Shown here in pieces: positions 63,534-64,000 of a stretch of 64,000 bases of DNA; the first letter of the stretch is position 1, and the number at the start of each line of letters is the position of its first letter. Both the position numbers and the translations under genes were made by a program. This DNA comes from Anaeroglomus sp964630775 (GTDB lineage: Bacteria; Planctomycetota; Phycisphaerae; Sedimentisphaerales; Anaerohalosphaeraceae): NCBI GenBank assembly GCA_964630775.1, contig CAZVYY010000023.1:1-64000 (forward strand). Direction: 5' to 3'. The notes under the pieces were generated by a model. That model had not been told where the DNA came from. It saw nothing but the letters and a program-made list of their open reading frames with translations, and searched no databases.

Positions 63534-64000
63534 TTAATCAACACCCTGCCGTTCATTTATCAATCGCATGACTTAAATTATGTACATGCCCTTATTTAAC
63601 TATTTTCCTATTGCTAAATACCGTCTGAGGTCGAAATTACCCCGAAAATTTTTATTTTTGTTAACAATTTAATAATACACGACTTTATCTGTCTGTATAT
63701 AGATTTTACAGAAAAAGTGGTCTCAATTCTTGACATATAATCCTGACAAGTCCTGTTTTGGTTTCATTTTACTTTAGCCAATTCACAGATGCAAGAAAGG
63801 ATGGCATAATTTCTCATAAACTATTTCATTGATTGATTTTACGGAGATTTGGCAAGCAATATTTCAAGTCCGGAAATGAGATTGTTATTGTAGAACTGAA
63901 TGTTATGACATAGTGTATCTATTAATCAGAACTTCAGTCGCGGCAAAGAACAGCGGATAGTTTTTGTTGCCTGAATGGCCCATGATTCATCCCGTCAATG
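63534..64000. other. AT-rich intergenic region upstream of the sigma factor
   Basis: About 470 bases, presumably holding the sigma-factor promoter. No open frame of note, RNA gene or repeat was recognised. Confidence 0.5.

Noticed and set aside
63725..63760. TTGACA and TATAAT-like words on the plus strand as a promoter
   Set aside because: The two words abut with no proper spacer, and no plus-strand gene follows before the window ends.

Overview
The window reads as a draft contig of a Planctomycetota bacterium, most likely Phycisphaerae and close to Sedimentisphaerales. This is inferred from PEP-CTERM and exosortase genes, short dockerin-like C-terminal tags on large secreted LamG/Ig proteins, an ECF sigma factor paired with a membrane FecR protein, and an unusual density of plant-polysaccharide hydrolases. 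No 16S or ribosomal-protein marker is present, so the placement rests on gene content. A 10-N assembly gap sits inside the first gene. No tRNA, rRNA, CRISPR array or complete insertion sequence was seen.

Layout. 44-4640 (minus) is a pectin/unsaturated-uronate operon: IclR-type regulator, secreted GH105-DUF4861 hydrolase, KduI and KduD. 4.7-6.1 kb holds an orphan sensor-less histidine kinase and a pilin-like protein. 6.4-10.7 kb has a Rid/chorismatase-like gene meeting purH tail to tail, then a PQQ-propeller protein and a small unknown protein. 10.8-20.1 kb is a full F1Fo ATP synthase operon (transcription order HEAT-repeat protein, atpZ, atpI-like, atpB, E, F, H, A, G, D, C). nadD follows at 20.3-20.9 kb. 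A tiny self-contained transcription unit at 21.4-21.7 kb encodes a 33-residue lysine-rich, histone-H1-like peptide. 21.9-25.3 kb has a sulfatase remnant and a CHASE histidine kinase with its periplasmic binding lipoprotein. 25.6-28.0 kb carries a membrane-tethered HTH protein, an OmpA-like lipoprotein and ndk.

28.0-38.5 kb (minus) is an exopolysaccharide/exosortase locus: sugar epimerase, an exosortase fused to a degenerate nucleotidyltransferase/left-handed beta-helix, a Wzz/BY-kinase, a phosphoglycosyl transferase that also carries a nucleotidyltransferase-like/beta-helix N-terminus, and a 1159-residue TPR protein. 38.5-41.0 kb is a low-GC accessory patch of dispersed palindromic repeats with an orphan Rhs toxin tip and immunity-like gene. 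41.1-46.5 kb carries GH127 and GH31 glycosidases. 47.1-61.1 kb encodes surface proteins: a 2041-residue CotH/lamin-tail protein, a PEP-CTERM protein and three related LamG/Ig proteins, two of them recent tandem duplicates. 61.3-63.5 kb is an ECF sigma factor translationally linked to a FecR protein that ends in an NPCBM carbohydrate-binding domain.

Together the genes describe a cell that breaks down pectin and hemicellulose side chains outside the cytoplasm, channels unsaturated uronates to 2-keto-3-deoxygluconate, and builds a polysaccharide-rich surface on which PEP-CTERM proteins may be sorted by the exosortase. The most unusual items are the nucleotidyltransferase-exosortase fusion and its sister glycosyltransferase fusion, the 33-residue H1-like gene, and the four neighbouring proteins that share one domain but carry two different C-terminal sorting tags.
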